Positions 8,198 through 15,942 of a stretch of 64,000 nucleotides of DNA are shown here, piece after piece. The DNA is taken from the NCBI GenBank assembly GCA_049282355.1, contig JBAPTW010000033.1:62001-126000 (forward strand), written 5' to 3'. Numbering within the stretch: the first letter of the stretch is position 1; every line of letters starts with the position of its first letter. The position numbers and the translations under genes were made by a program. This stretch comes from JAGTVB01 sp049282355. GTDB lineage: Bacteria; Pseudomonadota; Gammaproteobacteria; HK1. The notes under the pieces are model-generated. The model made no database searches. It saw nothing but the letters and a program-made list of their open reading frames with translations, and was not told the origin of the DNA.

Positions 8198-8991
8198 TGA
8201 TCAACCTCCCTGCATCTGTGGCCGAGGGGATATCTGCCCCTTAGGACAACACCCACCGTCTCCTTTACCGATCAGCAAAGTGAGACAGCACGCCACAGAC
8301 ACCAAATTGATTTGGGGCGCTCGCGCGGGCTTGCGTTTACAAGAAGCAACGATCGCCTATGTCAGTGCCTGGCCGCGGTATAAAAGGTGTCCTGAAATCC
8401 AGTGAGATCCAGGGATGTCTCGCTACTCGGGTATCGAGTTCCTTTAGCGGCCTCCCAAATCCAGCAAGGAGTATGCCCGAAGAGTCAAATAATCGAGGCA
8501 GGAGTCATTTCTTAGGCGCAACCAAGGTTTTAAGTTTTTAGACTGTCAAATTATCAACGAGTATTGCTGGCTATTTATGTTATTGAGAGCATTAATGAGT
8601 CCAGAAAGATTGCACTAAAAAAATTTAACACCTACAAGCGCCACTAGCAACGGGAATAATACGTTATATTTTTGACGTCAAATTAATGACGATATTTTGC
8701 GAAGCTGAAGATCACTGCCCGTGTTCTCCAACGGCATGGTCCGTTCCATAGCATTAAGCACCGAACATTTCCTCCAGCAAACGCAACAGGATTAGTGGAT
8801 CCCGCCTCGCATTAATCCGCACAAGCTTAAACACGAGCTCTAGACCACCAATTCTTGATAGCGCAATTTGGTCGCAACCTGAAGGTTGGAAAGTCGGCCG
8901 ATCAAGTGCAGCAGGTTTTAAAACATCTTTTGAGCGAAGGTTCTCGGCGGTGGGGACGACAACGAAAGGGGATCAAAGAGGTTCTGTCTTC
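8198..8991. other. Long gene-free region
   Basis: No convincing gene in 794 bases. It is AT-rich between about 8530 and 8700, unlike the flanks. It contains a perfect 10-bp palindrome TTGACGTCAA (8672-8681) with a further half-site tgacg a few bases on, and a TTTTAAAA-containing segment near 8905-8935 resembling the end of the dispersed repeat described at 61526. A 60-codon open frame at 8359 has no ribosome binding site or recognisable sequence. It may hold regulatory DNA or remnants of a deleted region. Confidence 0.5.
8905..8934. repeat. Possible fragment of the dispersed repeat (D)
   Basis: The segment around gcaggttttaaaacatctt lines up loosely with the right end of the 61526-61672 element (gtagtttttaaaacagctt). 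Only about 30 bases match and the rest has diverged, so this may be chance. Confidence 0.25.
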
Positions 8992-9504
8992 CTAAAACGG
9001 CCTCTGAGGAGGGCCATCTTCGCGGCCGCGCTCGCGCGACCACACGAGCCGGGCGATGTTCTTGAACTTGGCGACCGACATGGCACCACGGCTGTTGCGG
9101 CGTTTACACTGTGTGTCGTTGAGGCACGCTTCGATAGTCGGTCGCTCAGCTTCATAGATATGAGACGGTTCAAACTGCTCGTCCATCAAGACGAGCATCA
9201 AAATATCCCAGTCTTGATCGAGCTTAAGCTGCCCGATGCGATGTGCGCCGCGCCCCTCGTCTGGAATCACACGCCCCTTAATTTGAATGCGCCGACCGGA
9301 GCGAGATCCACGACCAAGGGCATCGTATCCTCCAGTTCCTGCAGACACGGGATCGAGCTCGAGCAGCCGCGACGCATCGTATTGGGCGATCTCTGCGCTG
9401 ACCGGAAGAGGCCTGCCGGTCAGCGCCCGAAACTCCGCTGCCAAGCGCCGCGTCTGAGCGATCAATGCGTCGATAGAGTAGGCCGGCCCCGGATTTTGAC
9501 TCAT
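8992..9504 (-). CDS. DUF6998-like protein, possible PD-(D/E)XK fold
   Basis: A 170-residue soluble protein that I assign tentatively to the uncharacterised DUF6998 family. Seen directly: a GYDAL segment (Asp61) followed by RRIQIKGR (Gln74, Lys76). This D...QxK spacing resembles nuclease-fold active sites, and a hydrophobic strand (DWDILMLVLMDE) follows. The C-terminus is basic. It lies 44 bases downstream of pdxA on the same strand and may be the last gene of the pdxS-pdxT-pdxA transcript, though a link to vitamin B6 is not evident. The nuclease idea is inference. Confidence 0.6.
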   Translation of the reverse strand: MSQNPGPAYSIDALIAQTRRLAAEFRALTGRPLPVSAEIAQYDASRLLELDPVSAGTGGYDALGRGSRSGRRIQIKGRVIPDEGRGAHRIGQLKLDQDWDILMLVLMDEQFEPSHIYEAERPTIEACLNDTQCKRRNSRGAMSVAKFKNIARLVWSRERGREDGPPQRPF

Positions 9505-9548
9505 CGCTTTTCCCGAGTGTCAATCAACGAACAAGCTCACCCCTCACT

Positions 9549-10625
9549 TCAATGAGTCACGCTAAAGCATGTTGTCGATTCGGACGGGAGCGCCTCTCCC
9601 CCCGCGGCGCTTTTGAGGTTACCGATACCTGTGAAACAAGGTGCATATTTGGCAGCGAGCCGAATGGCCTCCACCATGCTCACCGCACTCGCCACGCCTT
9701 GACCCGCGATATCGAACGCGGTTCCATGATCGACGGAGGTCCGCAGAAAAGGTAACCCGTTCGTAATCGCGATGGTTCGTTCAAAGTCGAGTGTTTTACA
9801 GGCCACGTGCCCCTGATCGTGGTAGGTGGAAAGGACCGATGTATATTTTCCTTCAAGGGCAAAGTGAAACACAGAATCTGCGGGTATGGGCCCCACTACG
9901 TCAATGCCCAGGGACTGCGCTTGTTTCACGGCTGGCTCAATATGATCGCATTCTTCTCGACCAAACAAACCATGCTCGCCCGCGTGCGGGTTGACTCCCG
10001 CCACCGCCATGGTGCCCTCGGTGACGCCCAGTCGCTTTAGCGCTGTCGTAGCGCGAACGATATAATCCAGCACGCGCTCGCGCGTGACCAGCCGACAGGC
10101 ATCGCGCAAAGCGACATGACGAGTGAGAAAAAATACCCGCATGCCCTGGACCTCAAACATGGTCAACGGATCGACCGTTCCAGTGAGCTCCGCCAGCATC
10201 TCCGTATGGCCAATGTGAGGCACTCCGGCTGCTTTGAGCGATTCTTTGTTGATGGGCGCCGTCGCCATAGCATCCACCTCCCGTGCCATGGCCACGGCTA
10301 CCGATCGTTCGATATAGGCGAAGGCCGCTTTTCCGCATCGAGCCTGCGGCTGGCCCATAACGATCGCACCTGCATCGAGGCTTTTTACCGCACAAATATC
10401 CACAGTGCCAACCTGATAACCACCCTCTCCAGGGCGATCAATCAATTGTAGCTTGACACCAAGGCCGCTCTGCTTCAAGGCATTGTCCACAACATCATAG
10501 TCACCGATCACCAAGGGGCGGCAAATCTGGTAGAGACTCGGATCGCTGAGCGCCTTGACAACGATTTCGGGTCCGATACCGGCGGGATCGCCTATCGGTA
10601 TCGCGATAATCGGCTTAGCCATCAT
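9549..10625 (-). CDS. pdxA: PdxA-family dehydrogenase, closer to the PdxA2 type
   Basis: About 358 residues. NAD-dependent 4-phosphoerythronate-type dehydrogenase fold with GDPAGIGPE at the start and metal-site histidine motifs HIGHTE, NPHAGEHG and YHDQGH. The segment YHDQGHVACKTLDFERTIAI resembles PdxA2 (D-threonate/D-erythronate 4-phosphate dehydrogenases) more than classical PdxA, which usually has YHDQGLPVLK there. The partner DUF1537 kinase of PdxA2 is not adjacent. AGGAG precedes the ATG at 10625; ATG 10622 and GTG 10631 are alternatives. It sits 16 bases after pdxT, so it is probably co-transcribed. True substrate uncertain. Confidence 0.85.
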   Translation of the reverse strand: MMAKPIIAIPIGDPAGIGPEIVVKALSDPSLYQICRPLVIGDYDVVDNALKQSGLGVKLQLIDRPGEGGYQVGTVDICAVKSLDAGAIVMGQPQARCGKAAFAYIERSVAVAMAREVDAMATAPINKESLKAAGVPHIGHTEMLAELTGTVDPLTMFEVQGMRVFFLTRHVALRDACRLVTRERVLDYIVRATTALKRLGVTEGTMAVAGVNPHAGEHGLFGREECDHIEPAVKQAQSLGIDVVGPIPADSVFHFALEGKYTSVLSTYHDQGHVACKTLDFERTIAITNGLPFLRTSVDHGTAFDIAGQGVASAVSMVEAIRLAAKYAPCFTGIGNLKSAAGGEALPSESTTCFSVTH

Positions 10626-10641
10626 TGCCACTCCTCATGTT

Positions 10642-11265
10642 TCATGTTTGCTTGACCTCCCTGGACCGCTCATCTTTCCTATTCAGTAAGCTCAGAAAAA
10701 ACTGGTGGAGCCGCGTATCGGCCGTGAGCTCGGGATGAAACGCTGTCCCCAGGATCTTGCCGCTGAGTACCGCTACAGGTATTCCTTCGGGAAGCGACGC
10801 CAACGTCTGAACATTATTTCCCGTAGCGACGATAGCCGGCGCTCGTATAAATACGGCTGGAAACGGTTTCTGGACAAGCCCGGATATTGGCAAGTCTGCT
10901 TCGAAGCTCTCCAATTGGCGCCCAAACCAGTTCCTCGCGACCTCGATGTCCAAAAGCCCGAAAGGTTTGGGATAGTCATCGGTTAAGGCTCGCGCGATGA
11001 CTATCAGACCGGCGCAGACTCCCCAAAGCCCCATACCTGAGCCCGTTGCTTGCTCGATGGCCTCGCGCAAGCCATAAAGTTCAGCCAACTTGATAATAGT
11101 GGTACTTTCGCCGCCCGGAATAATCAAGCCATCAAGCCCGGCGATCTGTCCGGGCAAGCGAACCTCTTGCGCCTCGATGCCAAGCGATCGAAGTATCGCA
11201 AAATGTTCACGAAAAGCACCTTGCAAAGCAAGGACGCCTACGCGGGTATTCCTCAAGGCTACCAA
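10642..11265 (-). CDS. pdxT: Pyridoxal 5'-phosphate synthase glutaminase subunit PdxT
   Basis: Class I glutaminase of 207 residues that releases ammonia from glutamine and channels it to PdxS. The oxyanion/binding motif GGEST is at 51-55, the nucleophile Cys84 lies in WGVCAGLI, and the HPE of the triad is in FHPELT near residue 177. The start overlaps the pdxS stop by 7 bases, so the two subunits are coupled. The pair forms the DXP-independent vitamin B6 route, which is uncommon in gammaproteobacteria. Confidence 0.96.
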   Translation of the reverse strand: MVALRNTRVGVLALQGAFREHFAILRSLGIEAQEVRLPGQIAGLDGLIIPGGESTTIIKLAELYGLREAIEQATGSGMGLWGVCAGLIVIARALTDDYPKPFGLLDIEVARNWFGRQLESFEADLPISGLVQKPFPAVFIRAPAIVATGNNVQTLASLPEGIPVAVLSGKILGTAFHPELTADTRLHQFFLSLLNRKDERSREVKQT

Positions 11266-12182
11266 CCGCGTGCGGCGAGACGTTCGCTTGCATCCAGCCG
11301 ACGAATGTCAATACCGGCCATGGGCTCACCTAAACCCACAGAAACTTCGGCCAATATGTCCGGATTGTTGTAGTGTGTGGTTGCCTTAACGATAGCGGCG
11401 GCGCGCAGAGCAGGGTCACTTGCTTTGAAAATACCCGAACCGACAAAAACCCCATCCACACCAAGTTGCATAAGCAACGCGGCATCAGCAGGAGTCGCGA
11501 TGCCACCTGCCGCAAAGTTAACGACGGGAAGCCTCTCCTGTTCTCTGACTTCGCATACCAACTCATAGGGTGCACGGAGCTCCTTGGCAAGCGTCATCAG
11601 TTCCTCTTGCGGGGCACCTCGTAACCGCCGAATACCGCCTAAGACGGTCCGAGCATGGCGCACGGCCTCCACTACATTCCCAGTACCCGCTTCGCCTTTG
11701 GTGCGGATCATTGCAGCGCCCTCGCCGATGCGACGCAAAGCCTCACCGAGATCAGTACAACCACACACAAAGGGCATCTTGAATTGCCATTTATCGATAT
11801 GAAAAGTTTCATCTGCGGGCGTCAGCACTTCTGATTCATCGCAGTAGTCAACGCCCAGAGCTTGCAGTATTTGCGCTTCAACAAAATGGCCGATGCGAAC
11901 CTTCGCCATGACCGGAATGGTCACCGCAGCCATAATCTCTCGAATCTTGACCGGATCACACATGCGGGCCACCCCTCCCGCTGCACGAATATCTGATGGC
12001 ACTCGCTCAAGCGCCATCACCGCGCAGGCACCGGCCTGTTCGGCGATCTTGGCCTCGTCGGCACTGGTCACATCCATAATGACCCCCCCCTTCAACATCT
12101 GTGCTAGGCCGCCTTTGACTCGCCAAGAACCGGTCTCACGGTTGGTGCTCGTTGTAGAAACCCGGGATGAAATGGTTGCCAT
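11259..12182 (-). CDS. pdxS: Pyridoxal 5'-phosphate synthase subunit PdxS
   Basis: Builds PLP from ribose 5-phosphate, glyceraldehyde 3-phosphate and ammonia in a TIM barrel. 307 residues, close to the family length. KGGLAQMLKGGVIMDV at the N-terminus, the substrate lysine in PVMAKVRIGHFVEAQ and the second lysine in IRTKGEAGTGN are all present, so the enzyme should be active. The first about 20 residues (rich in S, T, R) are variable. It is the first gene of a minus-strand group with pdxT, pdxA and the DUF6998-like gene, and is divergent from the aminotransferase at 12362. Confidence 0.97.
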   Translation of the reverse strand: MATISSRVSTTSTNRETGSWRVKGGLAQMLKGGVIMDVTSADEAKIAEQAGACAVMALERVPSDIRAAGGVARMCDPVKIREIMAAVTIPVMAKVRIGHFVEAQILQALGVDYCDESEVLTPADETFHIDKWQFKMPFVCGCTDLGEALRRIGEGAAMIRTKGEAGTGNVVEAVRHARTVLGGIRRLRGAPQEELMTLAKELRAPYELVCEVREQERLPVVNFAAGGIATPADAALLMQLGVDGVFVGSGIFKASDPALRAAAIVKATTHYNNPDILAEVSVGLGEPMAGIDIRRLDASERLAARGW

Positions 12183-12273
12183 CTCAAATCTTTCTCCGCA
12201 GCGTTACCCTTGGCTCATGCGAAGGGTCGTCATTTTAGGATTGAGGTATTCTCTAATTGCAAGCTAAACATCT

Positions 12274-12279
12274 ATTATA
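12274..12279 (-). promoter_or_regulatory. Candidate -10 element of pdxS
   Basis: A perfect TATAAT on the minus strand about 92 bases upstream of the pdxS ATG, in the gap between the divergent pdxS and aminotransferase genes. No good -35 element stands 16-18 bases further upstream, so the call is weak and may imply an activator. Confidence 0.35.
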
Positions 12280-12361
12280 GGCACGGACCCTGATGCTCGC
12301 TATTCGTCACCGTCATTACTGACGACATTCCTCAACCTCCAGCCGCGTTAGAGCCAATCAC

Positions 12362-13504
12362 ATGTCTAACCCTCAATACTCAGAAGAATTTCCCCAGCGG
12401 GAGGATATCATTTATTTAAATCATGCGGCGGTAGCTCCCTGGCCCCGTCGCGCAGCGCTCGCTGTGGCGCGGTTCGCAGAGGAAAATGCAAGCCAAGGAG
12501 CATTGGATTATGCCCGCTGGCTGCAAGTCGAAGCTTCTTTACGGTTGCAATGCCAAGAGCTATTAAACGCCCCCTCTGTTGCCGACATTGCCTTACTCAA
12601 GAACACCTCTGAGGCGCTCTCGACCGTAGCCTATGGCTTGTCCTGGAATGTGGGCGACAATGTGGTGTTTCCCGATCAGGAGTTCCCGTCGAACCGCATC
12701 GTCTGGGAGTCTTTAAGGCAATTCGGCGTTGGTGTGCGCAAAGTATCGCTCGAACAAGCCCCGTCCCCCGAGGATGCGCTTATGGGCGCGTGCGACCGGA
12801 GCACGCGCCTTCTGGCGGTCAGCTCAGTGCAGTATGCCACCGGGCTTCGTCTTGATCTGGAGCGTCTGGGGCATTATTGCCACAAACAAGGCATTTTGTT
12901 ATGTGTGGACGCCATTCAAAGTCTTGGCGCGCTGCGGATGGACGTGCAGGCCAGCGGCGCGGATTTCGTGATGGCCGACGGACACAAGTGGCTGTTGGGA
13001 CCCGAAGGGGTCGCTCTCTTTTATTGCCGACCCGAGCGGCGCGAAGCACTCAATCTTGTTCAATATGGCTGGCACATGGTCGCCCATGTCGGGGATTTCG
13101 AGCGGGCCGATTGGCAATTGGCAGACAGTGCACAGCGTTTCGAGTGCGGCAGCCTAAACATGTTGGGTATTCATGCCCTTAATGCCAGTCTTTCGCTGCT
13201 GCTCGAGGTGGGCTTAGAGAACGTTGAGGACGGTGTGCTGCGCAACACCGAGTATCTGTCCGAAGCTATTCGTTGCCACCCACAACTTGAGCTGATTTCC
13301 CCCGACGAGAATCAACGCCAAAGCGGTATCGTCAGCTTTCGCTGCAAGTCCGTGGATCCCGGCGCACTGTTTTCTCGCCTGACATCCGCCGGAGTAGTCT
13401 GTGCCCTTCGCAACCGCAGTATCCGTTTCTCCCCCCACTTCTACACTTCGCGAGCCAAGCTTGAGATGGCCATGGAGCTTGTAAGCACCTACTGCGGCGA
13501 ATGA
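12362..13504 (+). CDS. Class V aminotransferase, cysteine-desulfurase-like
   Basis: A 380-residue PLP enzyme of fold type I. NHAAVAPWP near the N-terminus binds the cofactor phosphate region, DAIQSLGALRMDV is the usual mid-domain segment, and the PLP lysine is Lys209 in DGHKWLLGPEG. It belongs to the broad family of cysteine desulfurase/isopenicillin epimerase-like enzymes; the substrate cannot be deduced. It is divergent from pdxS, the synthase of its own cofactor, and its 3' end lies about 30 bases from a truncated tatD, so it marks the right edge of a probable inserted block. Confidence 0.85.
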   Translation: MSNPQYSEEFPQREDIIYLNHAAVAPWPRRAALAVARFAEENASQGALDYARWLQVEASLRLQCQELLNAPSVADIALLKNTSEALSTVAYGLSWNVGDNVVFPDQEFPSNRIVWESLRQFGVGVRKVSLEQAPSPEDALMGACDRSTRLLAVSSVQYATGLRLDLERLGHYCHKQGILLCVDAIQSLGALRMDVQASGADFVMADGHKWLLGPEGVALFYCRPERREALNLVQYGWHMVAHVGDFERADWQLADSAQRFECGSLNMLGIHALNASLSLLLEVGLENVEDGVLRNTEYLSEAIRCHPQLELISPDENQRQSGIVSFRCKSVDPGALFSRLTSAGVVCALRNRSIRFSPHFYTSRAKLEMAMELVSTYCGE

Positions 13505-13535
13505 GAAGGAACCGCTGCCGATGCTTGCTCGCACG

Positions 13536-13580
13536 GTTGAGATCGAGGTGACAATGGGAGTCGACAAGCAAAGATTCCAT
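13536..13580 (-). pseudogene. tatD: N-terminal stump of tatD (TatD-family DNase)
   Basis: Directly after the pilZ stop an ATG at 13580 begins MESLLVDSHCHLDLN, an exact TatD-type start including the metal-binding HCHLD. Homology stops after about 15 codons; the frame continues as unrelated sequence running antisense into the aminotransferase gene. pilZ followed by tatD is the normal order in gammaproteobacteria (holB-pilZ-tatD), so the gene was cut off here, probably by the event that joined the 8992-13504 block. Confidence 0.8.
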
Positions 13581-13586
13581 AGGAAG

Positions 13587-13931
13587 TCACATAGTATGCG
13601 TTTGACGGTCAGATTTTAACGCACCCGCAAGATAGCTCTCGATTTTGGTGCGGGTTTTACCCTGATCGATTTCACTGAATTGGACACCGATGCCGGCTGC
13701 CCGATTTCCTTGCGCCCCTTTGGGGGTTATCCAAACGATACGCCCTGCGACTGGCATTTTCTCGTTTTCCTCCATGAGCGTAATCAGCATGAACACTTCA
13801 TCGCCGAGTCGATAGCTACGCGCGGTGGGAATGAACAGCGCACCCCCCTTCACAAAAGGCATGTAGGACGCATACAAGGCTCCCATTTCTTTGATGGAAA
13901 GCGAGAGTATCCCTTGTTTCGGTGCACTCAT
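13587..13931 (-). CDS. pilZ: PilZ domain protein (type IV pilus biogenesis type)
   Basis: A 114-residue single-domain PilZ. It aligns with the short PilZ encoded next to holB, with GILSLSIKEMGALYASYMPF at the N-terminus and GRIVWITPKG before GIGVQFS. Like those proteins it lacks the RxxxR and D/NxSxxG c-di-GMP motifs and so probably does not bind the nucleotide. The ATG at 13931 has GGAG 9 bases upstream; a TTG two codons earlier is less likely. It is separated from holB by an unusual 290-base gap. Confidence 0.9.
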   Translation of the reverse strand: MSAPKQGILSLSIKEMGALYASYMPFVKGGALFIPTARSYRLGDEVFMLITLMEENEKMPVAGRIVWITPKGAQGNRAAGIGVQFSEIDQGKTRTKIESYLAGALKSDRQTHTM

Positions 13932-14048
13932 AGCCAAAATCTCCTGAGCTTGCCTCTCCTTTGATCGATGAGGATTAGCCGTTTCCTGAAAGCGCTTTTC
14001 TGGCCGTGGTCATCGTTTTCGGCACTTTTTGTTCTTTTCGCCGGGGTA

Positions 14049-14150
14049 ACAGTCCATCTCCTAGCCTCAAGGAACACCGTAAATACCTCCATGTAGCCTC
14101 GAGTCCGGCATCCATGCCAGACACACCCTTGTGGTCAGGAGATGGACTGT
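14049..14150. repeat. 102-base element bounded by 14-bp inverted repeats
   Basis: acagtccatctcct at 14049-14062 is the exact reverse complement of aggagatggactgt at 14137-14150. Between them lies a smaller hairpin (ggcat/atgcc at about 14107-14118). It fills the gap between pilZ and holB, which are normally adjacent. No coding sequence is seen. It may be a small mobile or regulatory palindromic element. Confidence 0.7.
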
Positions 14151-14221
14151 CTGCAAATTCTCGGGACGATCTTATTCTTTAAATGGTGATGCTGACGAAA
14201 CGATGACCATGGCCCCTTTGT

Positions 14222-15247
14222 CTAGTGAGCTGAACTCATTCGATGGTGCGCCAATGCTGTGCAGGTCATAGCGACGCCTTCCAGTAAAAGTTGATCATTC
14301 ACTCCAGCGCTCTCGCCGTGATCTTTGTTAGCCTGTATGCAGCAATCCCAAAGCTCGTAAAAGCAACGCGGCTCAATACCTTGGACGAGGCTCGTTAGCG
14401 CCGGGAGAACGTCGCGATTCACTATCCGCGACGAAGTTTCAGTGCAGCTCAGCTTGATGCAATCTGCGACCACGGATGCCAACCACGGCAGGACCTCTTT
14501 AGTGCCCGAGACTCTCCAGAACTTAGCCACCTCAAGAGGATCGACTCGCCCGCTAATAACATCGACGAATGATTCAAGCACCTTGCCTCGCAAAGGTAGA
14601 TGCCCTTCCTTCATCATATCCAATGCCCGAAGCGGCGCCCCTGCAGCAATATCCAGTACCAAGTCGACATTGACGGGTTGCGGCATTTGCTCAGCGAGCC
14701 ATTGGCGAGCCTGGTGACGACAGGGCGTTGGAAAATCGATCAGCTGACAGCGACTGCGGACAGTCGGCGAAACCTTGGTGCCACTGTATGAGACCAACAG
14801 AAATACCACCTCGCCGGGAGGTTCCTCAAGTGTTTTCAACAAGCTATTGCTGGCCTCCCGCGTTAGAAATTCTGCGGGTGATAGGATAGCGACTTTAGGT
14901 CCGGCAAGCTTGGGCGCCAATCCCAGTGCCTCAATGAGACGGCGTACCTGGACGATGCTGATGCTAGCCTTCCCCTCGTCAGGTTCTAGGATCATGAGGT
15001 CCGGATGAGACCCCGCGGCGTTGAGGGCACAGCTTTGGCAGATCCCACAAGGCCCATTATCTGACATCGGGCGCCGACAAACTAAGGCGCTCGCAAAGCG
15101 TCCGGCGAACTGCGGGACGCCAAAGCCTTCGCGGCCATGAAACAACAAAGCATGGCCGAGCCTCTGGCTTTTGCACGCATCAGCTAGCTGTGTCCACTGC
15201 TGGTGATGCCACGGCAAAAGCGTATGCATTGTTTTTGAGAGATCCAT
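14222..15247 (-). CDS. holB: DNA polymerase III subunit delta'
   Basis: Clamp-loader subunit of about 341 residues. A degenerate P-loop region (FHGREGFGVPQFA, without the ATP-binding GKT) is typical of delta', followed by a four-cysteine zinc module with CGICQSC and the sensor region SNSLLKTLEEPPGEVVFLL. The C-terminal collar domain is divergent, as usual. The ATG at 15247 is a simple choice; GTG 15250 or ATG 15229 are possible. It follows tmk, matching the conserved tmk-holB-pilZ order. Confidence 0.93.
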   Translation of the reverse strand: MDLSKTMHTLLPWHHQQWTQLADACKSQRLGHALLFHGREGFGVPQFAGRFASALVCRRPMSDNGPCGICQSCALNAAGSHPDLMILEPDEGKASISIVQVRRLIEALGLAPKLAGPKVAILSPAEFLTREASNSLLKTLEEPPGEVVFLLVSYSGTKVSPTVRSRCQLIDFPTPCRHQARQWLAEQMPQPVNVDLVLDIAAGAPLRALDMMKEGHLPLRGKVLESFVDVISGRVDPLEVAKFWRVSGTKEVLPWLASVVADCIKLSCTETSSRIVNRDVLPALTSLVQGIEPRCFYELWDCCIQANKDHGESAGVNDQLLLEGVAMTCTALAHHRMSSAH

Positions 15248-15267
15248 CACGCCCTACTACGATGTTC

Positions 15268-15942
15268 CTACGGTTCTTGCAAAAAGCCCTTGAGCACAGT
15301 ATCCACGCGCCGCCTAACCACTTCCAGGGGTACGCTAGCGTCAATAACACAGCATCGAGAGGGATGCTCCGCCGCCAGCATCAGATAAGCATTACGAAGC
15401 CGCTCGAAAAATCGCTGTTCTTCTCGCTCAAACCGATCCTTCTCGCCTCGCTGGTTTACTCGTCGTAACCCAATCGAGACAGGAACATCAAAAATTAGCG
15501 TGAGATCCGCACGCACCCCACTTTGAGCCCAGTCGACAAGGGCGTCAATGCGTGCTTTTGGGATGTGACGCCCCTCGCCCTGATAAACGTAGGTCGCATC
15601 TGTGAATCGATCACAGACAATCCACCTTCCGTGCCGCAGGGCCGGCTTGATGACCTTCTCAAGGTGTTCCACGCGTGCGGCGAAAATCATCAACAGCTCA
15701 GCGCTAGGAGTTAGGCTGTCATACGTGGGATCTAACAATAACCGACGTATTTCTTCTCCGAGAGGAGTACCTCCTGGCTCACGTGTGACGACAACGGATT
15801 TGCCTGCTGTTTCGAGAAAGGCGCGTATGTAGGGGAGAAGAGTCGACTTGCCGCTTCCTTCGATTCCTTCTAACGTAATGAATCGGCCGCACGATTTGTC
15901 GGCCTTACGCATTCGATCAGTCATCAGTTCGTCGTTGGCCAT
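15268..15942 (-). CDS. tmk: Thymidylate kinase
   Basis: Phosphorylates dTMP to dTDP. Up to 224 residues with P-loop EGIEGSGKSTLLPY, the TREPGGTPLGEEIR motif and the DRF motif in CDRFTDATYVYQGEGR. Starts at 15942, 15924 or 15912 are all possible, the first two overlapping the mltG end. It lies in the pabC-mltG-tmk-holB-pilZ series. Confidence 0.96.
   Translation of the reverse strand: MANDELMTDRMRKADKSCGRFITLEGIEGSGKSTLLPYIRAFLETAGKSVVVTREPGGTPLGEEIRRLLLDPTYDSLTPSAELLMIFAARVEHLEKVIKPALRHGRWIVCDRFTDATYVYQGEGRHIPKARIDALVDWAQSGVRADLTLIFDVPVSIGLRRVNQRGEKDRFEREEQRFFERLRNAYLMLAAEHPSRCCVIDASVPLEVVRRRVDTVLKGFLQEP

Noticed and set aside
8359..8541. 60-codon plus frame in the gene desert
   Set aside because: No ribosome binding site, no recognised motif, short enough to arise by chance.
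8950..9555. 201-codon open frame on the plus strand
   Set aside because: Lies opposite the DUF6998-like gene, has no ribosome binding site and an unlikely Cys/His/Arg-rich composition; a shadow frame.
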